A stretch of DNA of 32,720 nucleotides, from NCBI GenBank assembly GCA_030149525.1, contig JASBRJ010000268.1, positions 1-32,720 on the forward strand, read 5' to 3'. This stretch comes from a bacterium. Its GTDB lineage: Bacteria; Vulcanimicrobiota; Xenobia; Xenobiales; JADMJV01. The notes below the pieces were generated by a model. The model ran no database searches and was not told the origin of the DNA. It saw only the letters and a list, made by a program, of their open reading frames with translations. Below are positions 25,045 to 32,585 of the stretch, one piece after another (position 1 is the first letter of the stretch; each line of letters opens with the position of its first letter). Position numbers and translations under genes: made by a program.

Positions 25045-25895
25045 GTCAGAGTGAACAGTGGAAAAACCTGTTCAGAGAGCAAGACTCCACCAGGCTTGCT
25101 CTGCTGGTTCGAGATACGGGCGCCTTCGGTCCTGACAAGGCCGTGCGAGCCCTGGGAGACGACAAAATGCTGCTTCTTGGAGGCGCAAGTCACGCGGCGC
25201 GGCTCTCCAAACGGTCCTCTCAGAGGGAGCCGTCGGAGCCTTTGTGTGTTGTTGTGACGCCTGAAGAAGAGCAGCAAGATTCAGAGTTTCTGGAGGCTGT
25301 GAAGCAGGCCAGAGCCGAGTTCCCCGAGGCCGAATTGGCCGGGTTCGGTCCAAAGAGTTGCTGGCCCCTGCTGGATCGGCTGGTGATGAGAGTCGGGGAA
25401 GTCGGCAAAGATTTCACTCTCGACTCTCAGTGGGACAGTCAAAATCAGGTGGCTCAGAAACTCTCCGCCGTCTTGGTCTACTCTCCCGAGGCGAGTCCCG
25501 AAGCCCTCGAAAAGGCTTGCGAGGCTCTTCTCAGGGCCAAGAATCTCCACGGAGTCGTTGCCTTGCCTCTCGGGGCCGGAGATCGCATTCCGTTGCCTGG
25601 ACTCACCACCGCTGGAACCGTCGACATGATGATTCTCAGCGCGTTGAGGCTTTTGTTGCCCCAGGAGATCAAGGTGCGCGCTTCCTGGGCCGCTTTGGGT
25701 TGGAAGGTAGCCCAACTGGCCGTCATGTACGGCGCCAATGAGTTAGCCGGATGGAGCGCTGCCGAAACCGCGGTCTACAGCGGCCGAGTCAGGGCAGCGG
25801 CTCGAGTCGAAGAAGACGAGCTTTTGCAGGGAATGGCCGAAGCCGGTTGGAGAAGAACCCCGTGGATACCAGGCAAGGTAGGAGTCGAGTTGTGA
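25041..25895 (+). CDS. Unknown protein with an MqnE/MqnC-like C-terminal region, no radical SAM motif
   Basis: A 284-aa protein in the middle of the menaquinone operon, overlapping both neighbours by four bases (ATGA upstream, GTGA downstream). Residues about 188-284 follow the C-terminal part of the radical SAM enzymes MqnE and MqnC: L-S-A-L-R-L-L-L-P, then K-V-R-A-S-W-A-A-L-G-W-K-V-A-Q-L-A-V-M-Y-G-A-N-E-L, then a helix and A-E-A-G-W-R-R-T-P. The N-terminal 185 residues show no CxxxCxxC cluster; its only Cys are at 69, 107 and 160. It therefore cannot bind the 4Fe-4S cluster in the usual way. It may be a remnant, or a non-catalytic partner in futalosine metabolism. The similarity is my own reading and not a search result. 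Confidence 0.72.
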   Translation: MSQSEQWKNLFREQDSTRLALLVRDTGAFGPDKAVRALGDDKMLLLGGASHAARLSKRSSQREPSEPLCVVVTPEEEQQDSEFLEAVKQARAEFPEAELAGFGPKSCWPLLDRLVMRVGEVGKDFTLDSQWDSQNQVAQKLSAVLVYSPEASPEALEKACEALLRAKNLHGVVALPLGAGDRIPLPGLTTAGTVDMMILSALRLLLPQEIKVRASWAALGWKVAQLAVMYGANELAGWSAAETAVYSGRVRAAARVEEDELLQGMAEAGWRRTPWIPGKVGVEL

Positions 25896-26719
25896 GCCAC
25901 CTCAGGTTCGGAGTTCTTCGATACATTAACTGCTTACCCGCCACTATGGCCATTGAAAGAGGCGAAGTCGATCTCTGCGGCTGGGAGGTCCAGAAGGGTA
26001 TCCCGGCCGAGCTCAACGCCCGGATGAGAGCCGGAAGCCTGGATGTTTCTCTGGTCTCAGCTGCCGAGTACCTGGAAAACGAAGAGCACTACCAATTGCT
26101 TGATGAGTTTGGTCAATGGTGTCTCGGTCCGGTGGAGAGTGTTTGTCTGTTTTCGCCACGGAGCCGTCGTCAGCTCACCGACTTGCCTCAATGCGTGGTG
26201 GGCGTAACTCCGGAAAGCGCCACTTCGGTTGCGCTGACCGGATTGCTCTTGCCCAACGCGCGTACCGAAGTCTTTGCTTCCCTGGAATCGGCGGAAGTCG
26301 GCCTTAATCAGGACAGATTCCAAGCCGTTCTCCTCATTGGAGACAAGGCTCTGTCTCCGCCGGAATGGACCAGGGATTTGCAAGTTCACGACCTGAGTGA
26401 GTGGTGGAACGATGTGACCGGTTATCCTATGACCTTTGCCGTGTGGGTGGCTCGCAAAGATCTGCCTCCGTCGGAGGTGAATCGAGCTCGAAGCCTTTTG
26501 AAAGCATCGCTTGCCTGGGGGTCCGAGCACAACGACGACGTTGTGGCCGAGGGAGCCCGCCGCTCCGGACTCAGTGAGGCTCGAATTAGGAGCTACCTCG
26601 AAAATCTCAACTTTCTCACCACCGAAGAGTCCCGGCCTGGATTTTTGGAGTTCCGCACGCGCCTCAGGCAACGCCGTATCTTCGGTGTTCCCCCCGTAAC
26701 CACCGGGCTTTGCCTGTGA
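25892..26719 (+). CDS. mqnA: Chorismate dehydratase MqnA
   Basis: A 275-aa protein with the periplasmic-binding-protein-like fold of MqnA, which removes water from chorismate to make 3-enolpyruvylbenzoate, the first committed step of the futalosine menaquinone pathway. Visible family features: the start F-G-V-L-R-Y-I-N-C-L-P, the L-D-V-S-L-V-S-A-A-E-Y segment (about residues 50-60), L-L-I-G-D-K-A-L (about 147-154), and the late L-S-E-W-W-N-D-V-T-G-Y-P-M-T-F-A-V-W pattern that marks MqnA/MqnD. The GTG at 25892 overlaps the preceding stop (GTGA) and has GGAG seven bases upstream; an earlier ATG at 25751 would lie inside the previous gene. Confidence 0.92.
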   Translation: MSHLRFGVLRYINCLPATMAIERGEVDLCGWEVQKGIPAELNARMRAGSLDVSLVSAAEYLENEEHYQLLDEFGQWCLGPVESVCLFSPRSRRQLTDLPQCVVGVTPESATSVALTGLLLPNARTEVFASLESAEVGLNQDRFQAVLLIGDKALSPPEWTRDLQVHDLSEWWNDVTGYPMTFAVWVARKDLPPSEVNRARSLLKASLAWGSEHNDDVVAEGARRSGLSEARIRSYLENLNFLTTEESRPGFLEFRTRLRQRRIFGVPPVTTGLCL

Positions 26720-26728
26720 TTGGAGAAG

Positions 26729-27817
26729 ATGATTAAGATGTCTGTAAGCAGTACCAAGATTCGGGACCTTCGGGTCAAAACATCGCGACCTCGTCTGACT
26801 CAAGAAGAGGGACTGGCCCTCTTCGACGCCGATCTTTTGGATTTGGCTCGTCAAGCCGACGAAGTCCGACGAGAGCTTCACCCCGAGGGTTACGTCACTT
26901 TCATTCGTGATCGCATTATCAACTACACAAATGTATGCATCACCTATTGCAAATTCTGCGCCTTCTATCGACCTCCCGGGCACCCGGAGAGCTATGTGCG
27001 CTCAAAAGAAGAGATCTTTTCCAAGGTGGAGGAGATGCTGGAGCGAGGCGGCACCACCCTCATGCTGCAAGGGGGGCACAACCCCGAGCTGAAGATCGAT
27101 TACTACGAAGATCTTTTCAGTTCCATCAAGCAACGCTTTGATGTCTACCTTCACAGTCTCACGGCAACCGAGGTGGATCATATGGCCGAAGTCAGCGGCC
27201 TTTCACTGGAGGAGACCCTGACTCGCCTCAAGCAAGCCGGCCTGGATAGTCTCCCGGGCGGTGGAGCCGAGATGCTGGTGGACGACATCCGAGACAAGGT
27301 CGCTCCTCTGAAAACTTCGGCCGACCGCTGGTTTGAGGTTCACGAAACCGCTCACAAGGTTGGCATCGAATCCACGGCTACCATGGTGTTTGGTTTTGGA
27401 GAAACCGATCGCCACCGTATCGAACATCTGGAGCGACTTCGAGCCCTGCAAGACCGCACGGGAGGGTTCCGGTCTTTCATTCACTGGAGTCTCACACCTG
27501 GTAACAGCGGAATGATGAGAACGATTCCACCTGCCGGCGCCGAGTATCTCAGAATAATGGCTATCGCTCGACTGTATCTCGACAACTTCAGCCACATTCA
27601 CGCCGGTTGGGTGACCGAGGGGGCCAAGTTAGCCCAACTGGCTCTTCAATACGGGGCCGACGACCTGGGCAGTGTGCTCATGGAAGAGTTGGTCATTTCC
27701 GCCACCGGCGTCGCCTACGCCTACAACGCCGAGCAGATAGCCGCCATGATTCGCTCCGTCGGCCGCATCCCGGCTATTCGAAACTCCAAGTATGAGATTT
27801 TGAAAGTCCTTGACTGA
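26729..27817 (+). CDS. mqnC: Cyclic dehypoxanthinyl futalosine synthase MqnC
   Basis: A 362-aa radical SAM enzyme that cyclises dehypoxanthine futalosine. The 4Fe-4S motif is C70-I-T-Y-C74-K-F-C77, preceded by I-N-Y-T-N-V, and followed by A-F-Y-R. Other family blocks: M-L-Q-G-G-H-N-P (about residues 112-119), A-G-L-D-S-L-P-G-G-G-A-E (about 169-180), F-G-F-G-E-T and H-A-G-W-V-T-E-G-x-K-L-A-Q-L-A-L-Q-Y-G-A-D-D-L-G near the end. This last form favours MqnC over MqnE. Three starts are possible (TTG 26720, ATG 26729, ATG 26738); GGAG sits just before the middle one, which I use. It lies nine bases behind mqnA and overlaps the following methyltransferase gene if that starts at TTG 27810. Confidence 0.94.
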   Translation: MIKMSVSSTKIRDLRVKTSRPRLTQEEGLALFDADLLDLARQADEVRRELHPEGYVTFIRDRIINYTNVCITYCKFCAFYRPPGHPESYVRSKEEIFSKVEEMLERGGTTLMLQGGHNPELKIDYYEDLFSSIKQRFDVYLHSLTATEVDHMAEVSGLSLEETLTRLKQAGLDSLPGGGAEMLVDDIRDKVAPLKTSADRWFEVHETAHKVGIESTATMVFGFGETDRHRIEHLERLRALQDRTGGFRSFIHWSLTPGNSGMMRTIPPAGAEYLRIMAIARLYLDNFSHIHAGWVTEGAKLAQLALQYGADDLGSVLMEELVISATGVAYAYNAEQIAAMIRSVGRIPAIRNSKYEILKVLD

Positions 27818-28571
27818 ACCGGTGTCTCCTCAAACCCCAGCACCTCTCAGGGTTGAAGAGCCCCAACAGCGAGCAGACCTGGTCCGTCAGATGTTCGACC
27901 GGGTCTGTAACCGCTATGAGCTAAACAATCTTCTGTTATCTTTCGGTATGGATGCTTATTGGCGGTGGCGGGCGCGCAAAGAACTTCGGCTCGGACCCGC
28001 CGACCGGATCGTCGATCTCTGTTGTGGAACAGGCGCGGTGACTCGTTGTCTTGCCGGAGCCGTTCCCCAGGGCGAAGTGGTAGGGGTCGATTTCTCGGCC
28101 GGCATGTTGGAACCGGCCAGGACCCGTGGTGGTCCGGCAGGTGGTGGGAAGGTTCGCTACATCCAGAGTGATGTGTTGCAGGTTCCTTTGCCCGACCATT
28201 CCTTCGATGCCGTCACGATTTGCTATGGTCCCCGAAACATCGTGGATCTTCCCGCTTTATGGAAAGAGATGAGACGGCTGGTCAAGCCGGGGGGGCAGGT
28301 GCTCAGTTTGGAGTTGACCCGCCCTAAGGGCCTTTTAGGATTCTTTCATGAGATCTACCTTAACACCATCGTCCCCTTTCTCGGGGGATTGGTATCGGGG
28401 GACCGAGAGGCCTACAATTACCTCAGCAAAACCATTTCGGGTTTTTTGGCCCCTGAAGAGCTCGCTCGCTCCATGTCTGCAAGTGGACTCAAGAAAGTCC
28501 GCTTTATTCCGTTGAGCGGCGGCATTGTCACGATTCATCACGCCTTCACTCCCGTTGACCAGGAGGATTGA
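27810..28571 (+). CDS. menG: Demethylmenaquinone methyltransferase (UbiE/MenG)
   Basis: A 253-aa class I SAM-dependent methyltransferase that adds the ring methyl group in the last step of menaquinone synthesis. Features: the UbiE signature around residues 35-53 (N-R-Y-E-L-N-N-x3-S-F-G-M-D-x3-W), the SAM loop V-D-L-C-C-G-T-G-A (68-76), G-V-D-F-S-x-G-M-L (94-102), C-Y-G-P-R-N and the late Y-N-Y-L-x-x-T-I. The start is either TTG 27810, overlapping mqnC by eight bases, or GTG 27822, just after it; neither has a clear ribosome binding site. It is the last gene of the menaquinone operon. The hairpin CATTCC-CCA-GGAATG at 28577-28591 follows the stop, but without a T-run. Confidence 0.92.
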   Translation: MTEPVSPQTPAPLRVEEPQQRADLVRQMFDRVCNRYELNNLLLSFGMDAYWRWRARKELRLGPADRIVDLCCGTGAVTRCLAGAVPQGEVVGVDFSAGMLEPARTRGGPAGGGKVRYIQSDVLQVPLPDHSFDAVTICYGPRNIVDLPALWKEMRRLVKPGGQVLSLELTRPKGLLGFFHEIYLNTIVPFLGGLVSGDREAYNYLSKTISGFLAPEELARSMSASGLKKVRFIPLSGGIVTIHHAFTPVDQED

Positions 28572-28687
28572 GACTTCATTCCCCAGGAATGGCTGAGGTT
28601 GTGCTACCGCACTTGTATCACATAGGATAGGGTCTTGATATCCCACTACGGGCCCTGAAAGCGACAGTTCCGCACTACCCTGGGGAC

Positions 28688-30358
28688 ATGCCACGCCTGA
28701 CGCGCCTTACCATAGTGGTCGCCCTCCTGACCCTCCTGACCCTCCTGACCGGAGCCCAAGAGATCGAAGTCCGCTCCGACAGCTTTACCCCCGTTGCTGA
28801 ATTCAACCGAGGCCTCCTGGATTTTTCCAAAACGGCCGATGAACATCTCGATACCCCTCAGTCCACTTTAGCTTTTTTCGTGCGTCTCGGTTCCCAGGGC
28901 AAGTTTGATCAGGCGGCAGCCGCCCTCGATCTGAGATCGATTGACGAGCAACACCAGGCTCAACGTGGAGAAGAGCTGGCCCGGATGCTCTATGAAATCA
29001 TGGATCGCCATGTGGGGTTCCCCTTCAGTTCTCTTCCCGATGTGGCCGACGGTCGCCAACCACTCTCTCCCGGCACTCAGAAAACCCAGAAAATTAAGGA
29101 GCGAGAGACCTTCTTACTGGGTAACCTCAGTGTGCCCAACAACCAGTTCGAGATTCGGCTAACACGTCACCGGGTGGGAGAGGACGAATATTTATGGCTT
29201 TTTTCTCGTTCCTCGGTGGAACAGATTGAAGATGCCTACCAGAGGTATGGTCTCTCTGATTTTGAGAGAGCCATACCGGACACGCTTAAGATTCGTGTCC
29301 TGGGGCGTACCCCGATTTGGGCCTGGTTGCTCCTGATCACCTGTCTTGTTGTTTGCGGGGTAGTCTATCGCCAAGCGGTGCGCGCCCTTGATCGATTTCT
29401 CGACGCTGATATCATCCGAGAAATTCGAATGAGTCTCATCGTTGCCCTTACCTGTTGGACGACTCAATTGCTTCTCTTCACCGGGACCCCTCTGCCCGGT
29501 TGGGTGAGTGTCGCTCTCCTCTTGATCGGCTGCTTTTCTCTGGTCTGGGTGGGGTCGACTATCATCACTATGTATTCCCAACGGATCGTGCGGGGCGATC
29601 TCGACACTGTCAAAGAATTGGACGACAAGAATCATACCAGGCAGAAGACTCAGCTCACCTACTTGAGTATCGGACGAAGAGTCTTGTCTTTTTTCGCCGT
29701 CGTCTTCGCGGGAGGACTGGTGGTCACAAGCTTTCCCGAGTGGCGTACCACCGGGACCAGTATTCTGGCCTCAGCGGGTGTTCTCAGTATCCTTCTCGGT
29801 ATAGCTGCCCAACCCGTTTTGGGTAACTTGATCGCCGGTATTCAGATTCTGGTCAGTCGCCCTATTCGGGTCGGTGATGCCATCGAGTTTGAGGGAACTT
29901 GGGCCTACGTGGAAGAGATCACCCACATGTACGTGCTCTGCTGCACCTGGGACGAAAAGCGTTTGATCATCCCGCTCAGTCACTTCATAAGTCAACCTTT
30001 CGAGAACTACTCTCTGCGTGACTCTCTCTCCATTCGGACGATTCACATGGAGCTTGACTTCGGGGTGGACGTGAAAGCGTTTCGAGAAGAACTGGTATCT
30101 TATGCTCAAAATCATGAGTTGGCCACGGAACGCTACACCCCCAAGGTTCAGGTTGTGTCCTGTAACCGAGAGACGGTGACGATCAGGAGTCTGGTGGCTT
30201 CGGAGGACGCCAACAGTTCTTGGGATCTCCATTGTGATGTTCGAGAGCACATGTTGGAGTACGTGATGAACGATCAGAGGGAAAGTTTGCCCCGGGAGAG
30301 AGTGTTGTCGCTGGGCGAGAGTCCTGTGAAGACACACGCCATGGCAGGGGACGGATAA
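28688..30358 (+). CDS. MscS-family mechanosensitive channel with large periplasmic N-terminus
   Basis: A 556-aa protein. A signal peptide (residues 1-23, L-L-T-L-L-T-L-L-T core) is followed by about 180 periplasmic residues, then five membrane helices (roughly 210-230, 247-267, 272-296, 329-348, 354-378). The last is the pore helix with the Ala/Gly pattern L-A-S-A-G-V-L-S-I-L-L-G-I-A-A-Q, joined to the MscS beta domain (R-P-I-R-V-G-D-A-I-E-F) and a cytoplasmic alpha/beta end. It should release solutes in hypo-osmotic shock. The ribosome binding site is weak (GGGG three bases before the ATG). It is separated from menG by 116 bases and its stop lies three bases from the opposing FHA gene. Confidence 0.92.
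   Translation: MPRLTRLTIVVALLTLLTLLTGAQEIEVRSDSFTPVAEFNRGLLDFSKTADEHLDTPQSTLAFFVRLGSQGKFDQAAAALDLRSIDEQHQAQRGEELARMLYEIMDRHVGFPFSSLPDVADGRQPLSPGTQKTQKIKERETFLLGNLSVPNNQFEIRLTRHRVGEDEYLWLFSRSSVEQIEDAYQRYGLSDFERAIPDTLKIRVLGRTPIWAWLLLITCLVVCGVVYRQAVRALDRFLDADIIREIRMSLIVALTCWTTQLLLFTGTPLPGWVSVALLLIGCFSLVWVGSTIITMYSQRIVRGDLDTVKELDDKNHTRQKTQLTYLSIGRRVLSFFAVVFAGGLVVTSFPEWRTTGTSILASAGVLSILLGIAAQPVLGNLIAGIQILVSRPIRVGDAIEFEGTWAYVEEITHMYVLCCTWDEKRLIIPLSHFISQPFENYSLRDSLSIRTIHMELDFGVDVKAFREELVSYAQNHELATERYTPKVQVVSCNRETVTIRSLVASEDANSSWDLHCDVREHMLEYVMNDQRESLPRERVLSLGESPVKTHAMAGDG
28722..28748 (+). repeat. Three 9-bp tandem repeats in the MscS signal peptide
   Basis: CCCTCCTGA occurs three times in direct succession, coding for a repeated Leu-Leu-Thr unit in the hydrophobic core of the signal peptide. 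Each added or lost copy would change the core by three residues without breaking the frame. Confidence 0.9.
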
Positions 30359-30361
30359 CGT

Positions 30362-30922
30362 TTATAGACGGTTTTCGTCTCGCAAAGACTTGAGATAGAG
30401 AAACATCTCGTCGACGCTGATAAAGCGCAGCGGAATCCGGCCGAGCGTGATAATGGCTCCCGAAGGGATCTCCACCGATGACTGAGGGGCGAGCGGCTCT
30501 CCCCGAAGATAGGTGCCATTCTTAGAGCCCACGTCGGTGATCTGAAGTTTAGACTGTCCCGGTCGTAAGGTGAGAAATGCGTGGAGCTTGGAAACCGAAG
30601 GGTCGGGGAGAACCACGTCGTTGTCCTCCGTGCGTCCGATGGAGATGGCAGGCCTTAGATTACCCTCCGCTTTTTTTATCTCATAAACGGTCCACAGTTC
30701 CGCGGCTCGGTGCTCCACTTGAGTGGGCATGTAGGCCATGTTCATGGTTTGGGGACCGGAGTAATCGATGGTGGACTCCGTTTCCTCATGAATGAAGAAC
30801 GGTGCCGCGAAGCACTTTCTGAATTGCTCTACCGTGAGAGTTGAGCAGGTGGAGTTGAGTTCACTGAGCTTGTAAACGGACACCCAATGATAATACCAGA
30901 GGTTGGAAGAAAAATCCCACAC
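30362..30922 (-). CDS. FHA-domain protein
   Basis: A 186-aa cytoplasmic protein with a C-terminal forkhead-associated domain, which binds phosphothreonine peptides. The FHA residues are present: G96-R97, S111 with H114, and S133-K134-N135-G136-T137 (residues 92-170). The first 75 residues are unrelated and unrecognised. There is no membrane helix, kinase or phosphatase next to it. It starts at GTG 30922 with AAAGG about six bases upstream; a second GTG at 30883 is an alternative. It is divergent from the aspartoacylase-like gene and convergent with the MscS gene. Confidence 0.88.
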   Translation of the reverse strand: MWDFSSNLWYYHWVSVYKLSELNSTCSTLTVEQFRKCFAAPFFIHEETESTIDYSGPQTMNMAYMPTQVEHRAAELWTVYEIKKAEGNLRPAISIGRTEDNDVVLPDPSVSKLHAFLTLRPGQSKLQITDVGSKNGTYLRGEPLAPQSSVEIPSGAIITLGRIPLRFISVDEMFLYLKSLRDENRL

Positions 30923-30987
30923 TTTGTGCCTTTGCCTGGGGGAATCTCACTGGATCGTCGCGGAAAGTATTCAAGGATGGAGAGTTT

Positions 30988-31992
30988 GTGAGCAAACGTA
31001 ACCGATATCGGGCTATAGAGATCGAGGATTTTCCTCTAGGAGAGCGGTCGAATTTTTGGCGAGACCTCTACCAGGACGCAGCCGGTAGTATGGTTCAGGT
31101 GCCGTTCATCGTGGCCAGAGGAGAACTCCCCGGTCCTGTTTTAGGGATTACTGCTGCTGTCCACGGGAACGAACTCAACGGTATCAGCATCATTCATCAC
31201 TTGCTTGACGAACTCGACCTCTCGGGGCTTTCCGGAACCCTGGTCTGCTGTCCTATTGTGAACGTACCCGCGTATAATCAAGGGGTGCGATGTTTCCCCG
31301 ACGGGTTGGACCTCAATCATGTCTTCCCGGGGAAAAGAGGGGGAAAGCCCGCTGAACAGTATGCTCACGCTTTCGTTTCCACCATGTTGCCCTGTCTTGA
31401 CTACCTGGTGGACATCCATACGGCAAGCGAGGGGCGGTTGAATACTTTGTATGTTCGTGTCGATTTCGCCGATGAAGTGGCTTTAAAAATGGCCACGGAG
31501 TTCAATGCCCATATTCTGCTTCACGGGCGTGGAGGGGACGGAACCTTCCGAACCGCCGCCCGACGACGGAAGGTTCCGGCCATCACCGTAGAGGCGGGTA
31601 ACCCCAGCGTTATTCAGGGGAGAATGGTCTACGACGGGGAAATTGGCGTGCGCAACGTTATGAAGGGGCTCGGCATGCTGGAGGGCTCGGTTCAAACCAA
31701 ACGGCATCCTGTCCTTTGTCGGCGCTCGACCTGGTTGCGGACTCGAAGTGGAGGGCTCCTTGAGACTCATTTCAAGCTCTATCAACTGGTCACAAAGAAG
31801 CAGCTTCTGGCCACCGTTCGAGACCCTTTCGGGCAACTGGTGGCAGAGTATTACGCTCCTTGGGACGGCGTCGTGATAGGGAAGGCTGCAAACCCTGCAG
31901 CAGAAGCAGGCACTCGTTTCTGTCATTTGGGCGCGGTTCAGGAATTGAGCGAAATCCTCTCCGACCCGGAGTTGCGGGCCACCACAGTCTGA
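30988..31992 (+). CDS. Succinylglutamate desuccinylase/aspartoacylase-like zinc hydrolase
   Basis: A 334-aa enzyme of the M14-like AstE/AspA family, which removes an acyl group from an amino acid or peptide using zinc. Zinc ligands are H59 and E62 (A-V-H-G-N-E) and H144 (V-D-I-H-T), with the catalytic Glu202 in T-V-E-A-G-N. The loop usually reading D-L-N-R reads D-L-N-H here (108-111). The C-terminal 90 residues form the extra beta domain of the family. Substrate unknown; the arginine catabolism genes of the AST pathway are absent. The GTG at 30988 is preceded by AAGGATGGAGAG, a good ribosome binding site. Confidence 0.88.
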   Translation: MSKRNRYRAIEIEDFPLGERSNFWRDLYQDAAGSMVQVPFIVARGELPGPVLGITAAVHGNELNGISIIHHLLDELDLSGLSGTLVCCPIVNVPAYNQGVRCFPDGLDLNHVFPGKRGGKPAEQYAHAFVSTMLPCLDYLVDIHTASEGRLNTLYVRVDFADEVALKMATEFNAHILLHGRGGDGTFRTAARRRKVPAITVEAGNPSVIQGRMVYDGEIGVRNVMKGLGMLEGSVQTKRHPVLCRRSTWLRTRSGGLLETHFKLYQLVTKKQLLATVRDPFGQLVAEYYAPWDGVVIGKAANPAAEAGTRFCHLGAVQELSEILSDPELRATTV

Positions 31993-32019
31993 CTTCTGCG
32001 AGAAGGCCTTGAGATTCTG

Positions 32020-32044
32020 CCTCCAGAAGGCGTCTCTCTGGAGG
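32020..32044 (+). promoter_or_regulatory. Hairpin that hides the next gene's ribosome binding site
   Basis: CCTCCAGA (32020-32027) and TCTGGAGG (32037-32044) make a perfect 8-bp stem with a nine-base loop. The right arm ends in GGAGG, the ribosome binding site of the gene at 32052, so translation should be blocked until the hairpin opens. It lies in the 53-base gap after the aspartoacylase-like gene. Confidence 0.6.
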
Positions 32045-32051
32045 GATGAAC

Positions 32052-32585
32052 GTGACCACATTTCAGTTCGATCAAGACTTAGAGAACAAATTCGTGAGTC
32101 TGGTAGAGGAGAGTTGGAAACGATACGACGACATCGAGCGCAACAGTTGGCTGGACGATGTTTTCGTAGGGGCTTCCATCACAGCCCACCTGGACAACGG
32201 GATGTTTCTCCTCGATGCCACGTCCGACGGCAAGAGCCACTACTTCGTTTTTGCCGATCAGGAACGCAACCGTAACGTTCTCAAAGTGGACCACCGCCGG
32301 GGTGAAGACTATCTCTACTCGAAGACTGTGGGACACCTGACCGCAGTCACCCTGGCCGTGGGGCGAGCTTATCCCGATCTGAAGAAACTTTTCAAAGCAG
32401 CGCGTTCCGAGGTCCAAAGTGGTATGGCCGGTGAGGGGCGAATTGCCGGATATGAAGACCCGGGAGTTATGAAGGTCGACCGTGAGGGAAGTATCGCCAC
32501 CTGCGAAACCACTCTCCTTCTCGACCTCAACGACTACGTGAGGATCGAAGACCTGAGCGTAGACCGGGAAAAGCTTTGGATGTAA
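32052..32585 (+). CDS. Hypothetical protein, perhaps cut short by an insertion sequence
   Basis: A 177-aa soluble protein with no signal peptide and no family I recognise; acidic N-terminal helix, then mixed alpha/beta. It may start at ATG 32046 or, better spaced from GGAGG, at GTG 32052 (seven bases). It follows the aspartoacylase-like gene on the same strand behind a hairpin that hides the ribosome binding site. The stop TAA at 32583-32585 is part of the putative IS66 end GTAAGCG, so the original C-terminus may have been different or longer. Confidence 0.7.
   Translation: MTTFQFDQDLENKFVSLVEESWKRYDDIERNSWLDDVFVGASITAHLDNGMFLLDATSDGKSHYFVFADQERNRNVLKVDHRRGEDYLYSKTVGHLTAVTLAVGRAYPDLKKLFKAARSEVQSGMAGEGRIAGYEDPGVMKVDREGSIATCETTLLLDLNDYVRIEDLSVDREKLWM

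Noticed and set aside
26057-26983. Minus-strand open frame of 308 codons across mqnA and mqnC
   Set aside because: It is antisense to two confidently assigned menaquinone genes.
28634-28687. Promoter for the MscS gene (TTGATA with various -10 candidates)
   Set aside because: No pair had acceptable spacing, so I did not list it as a feature.
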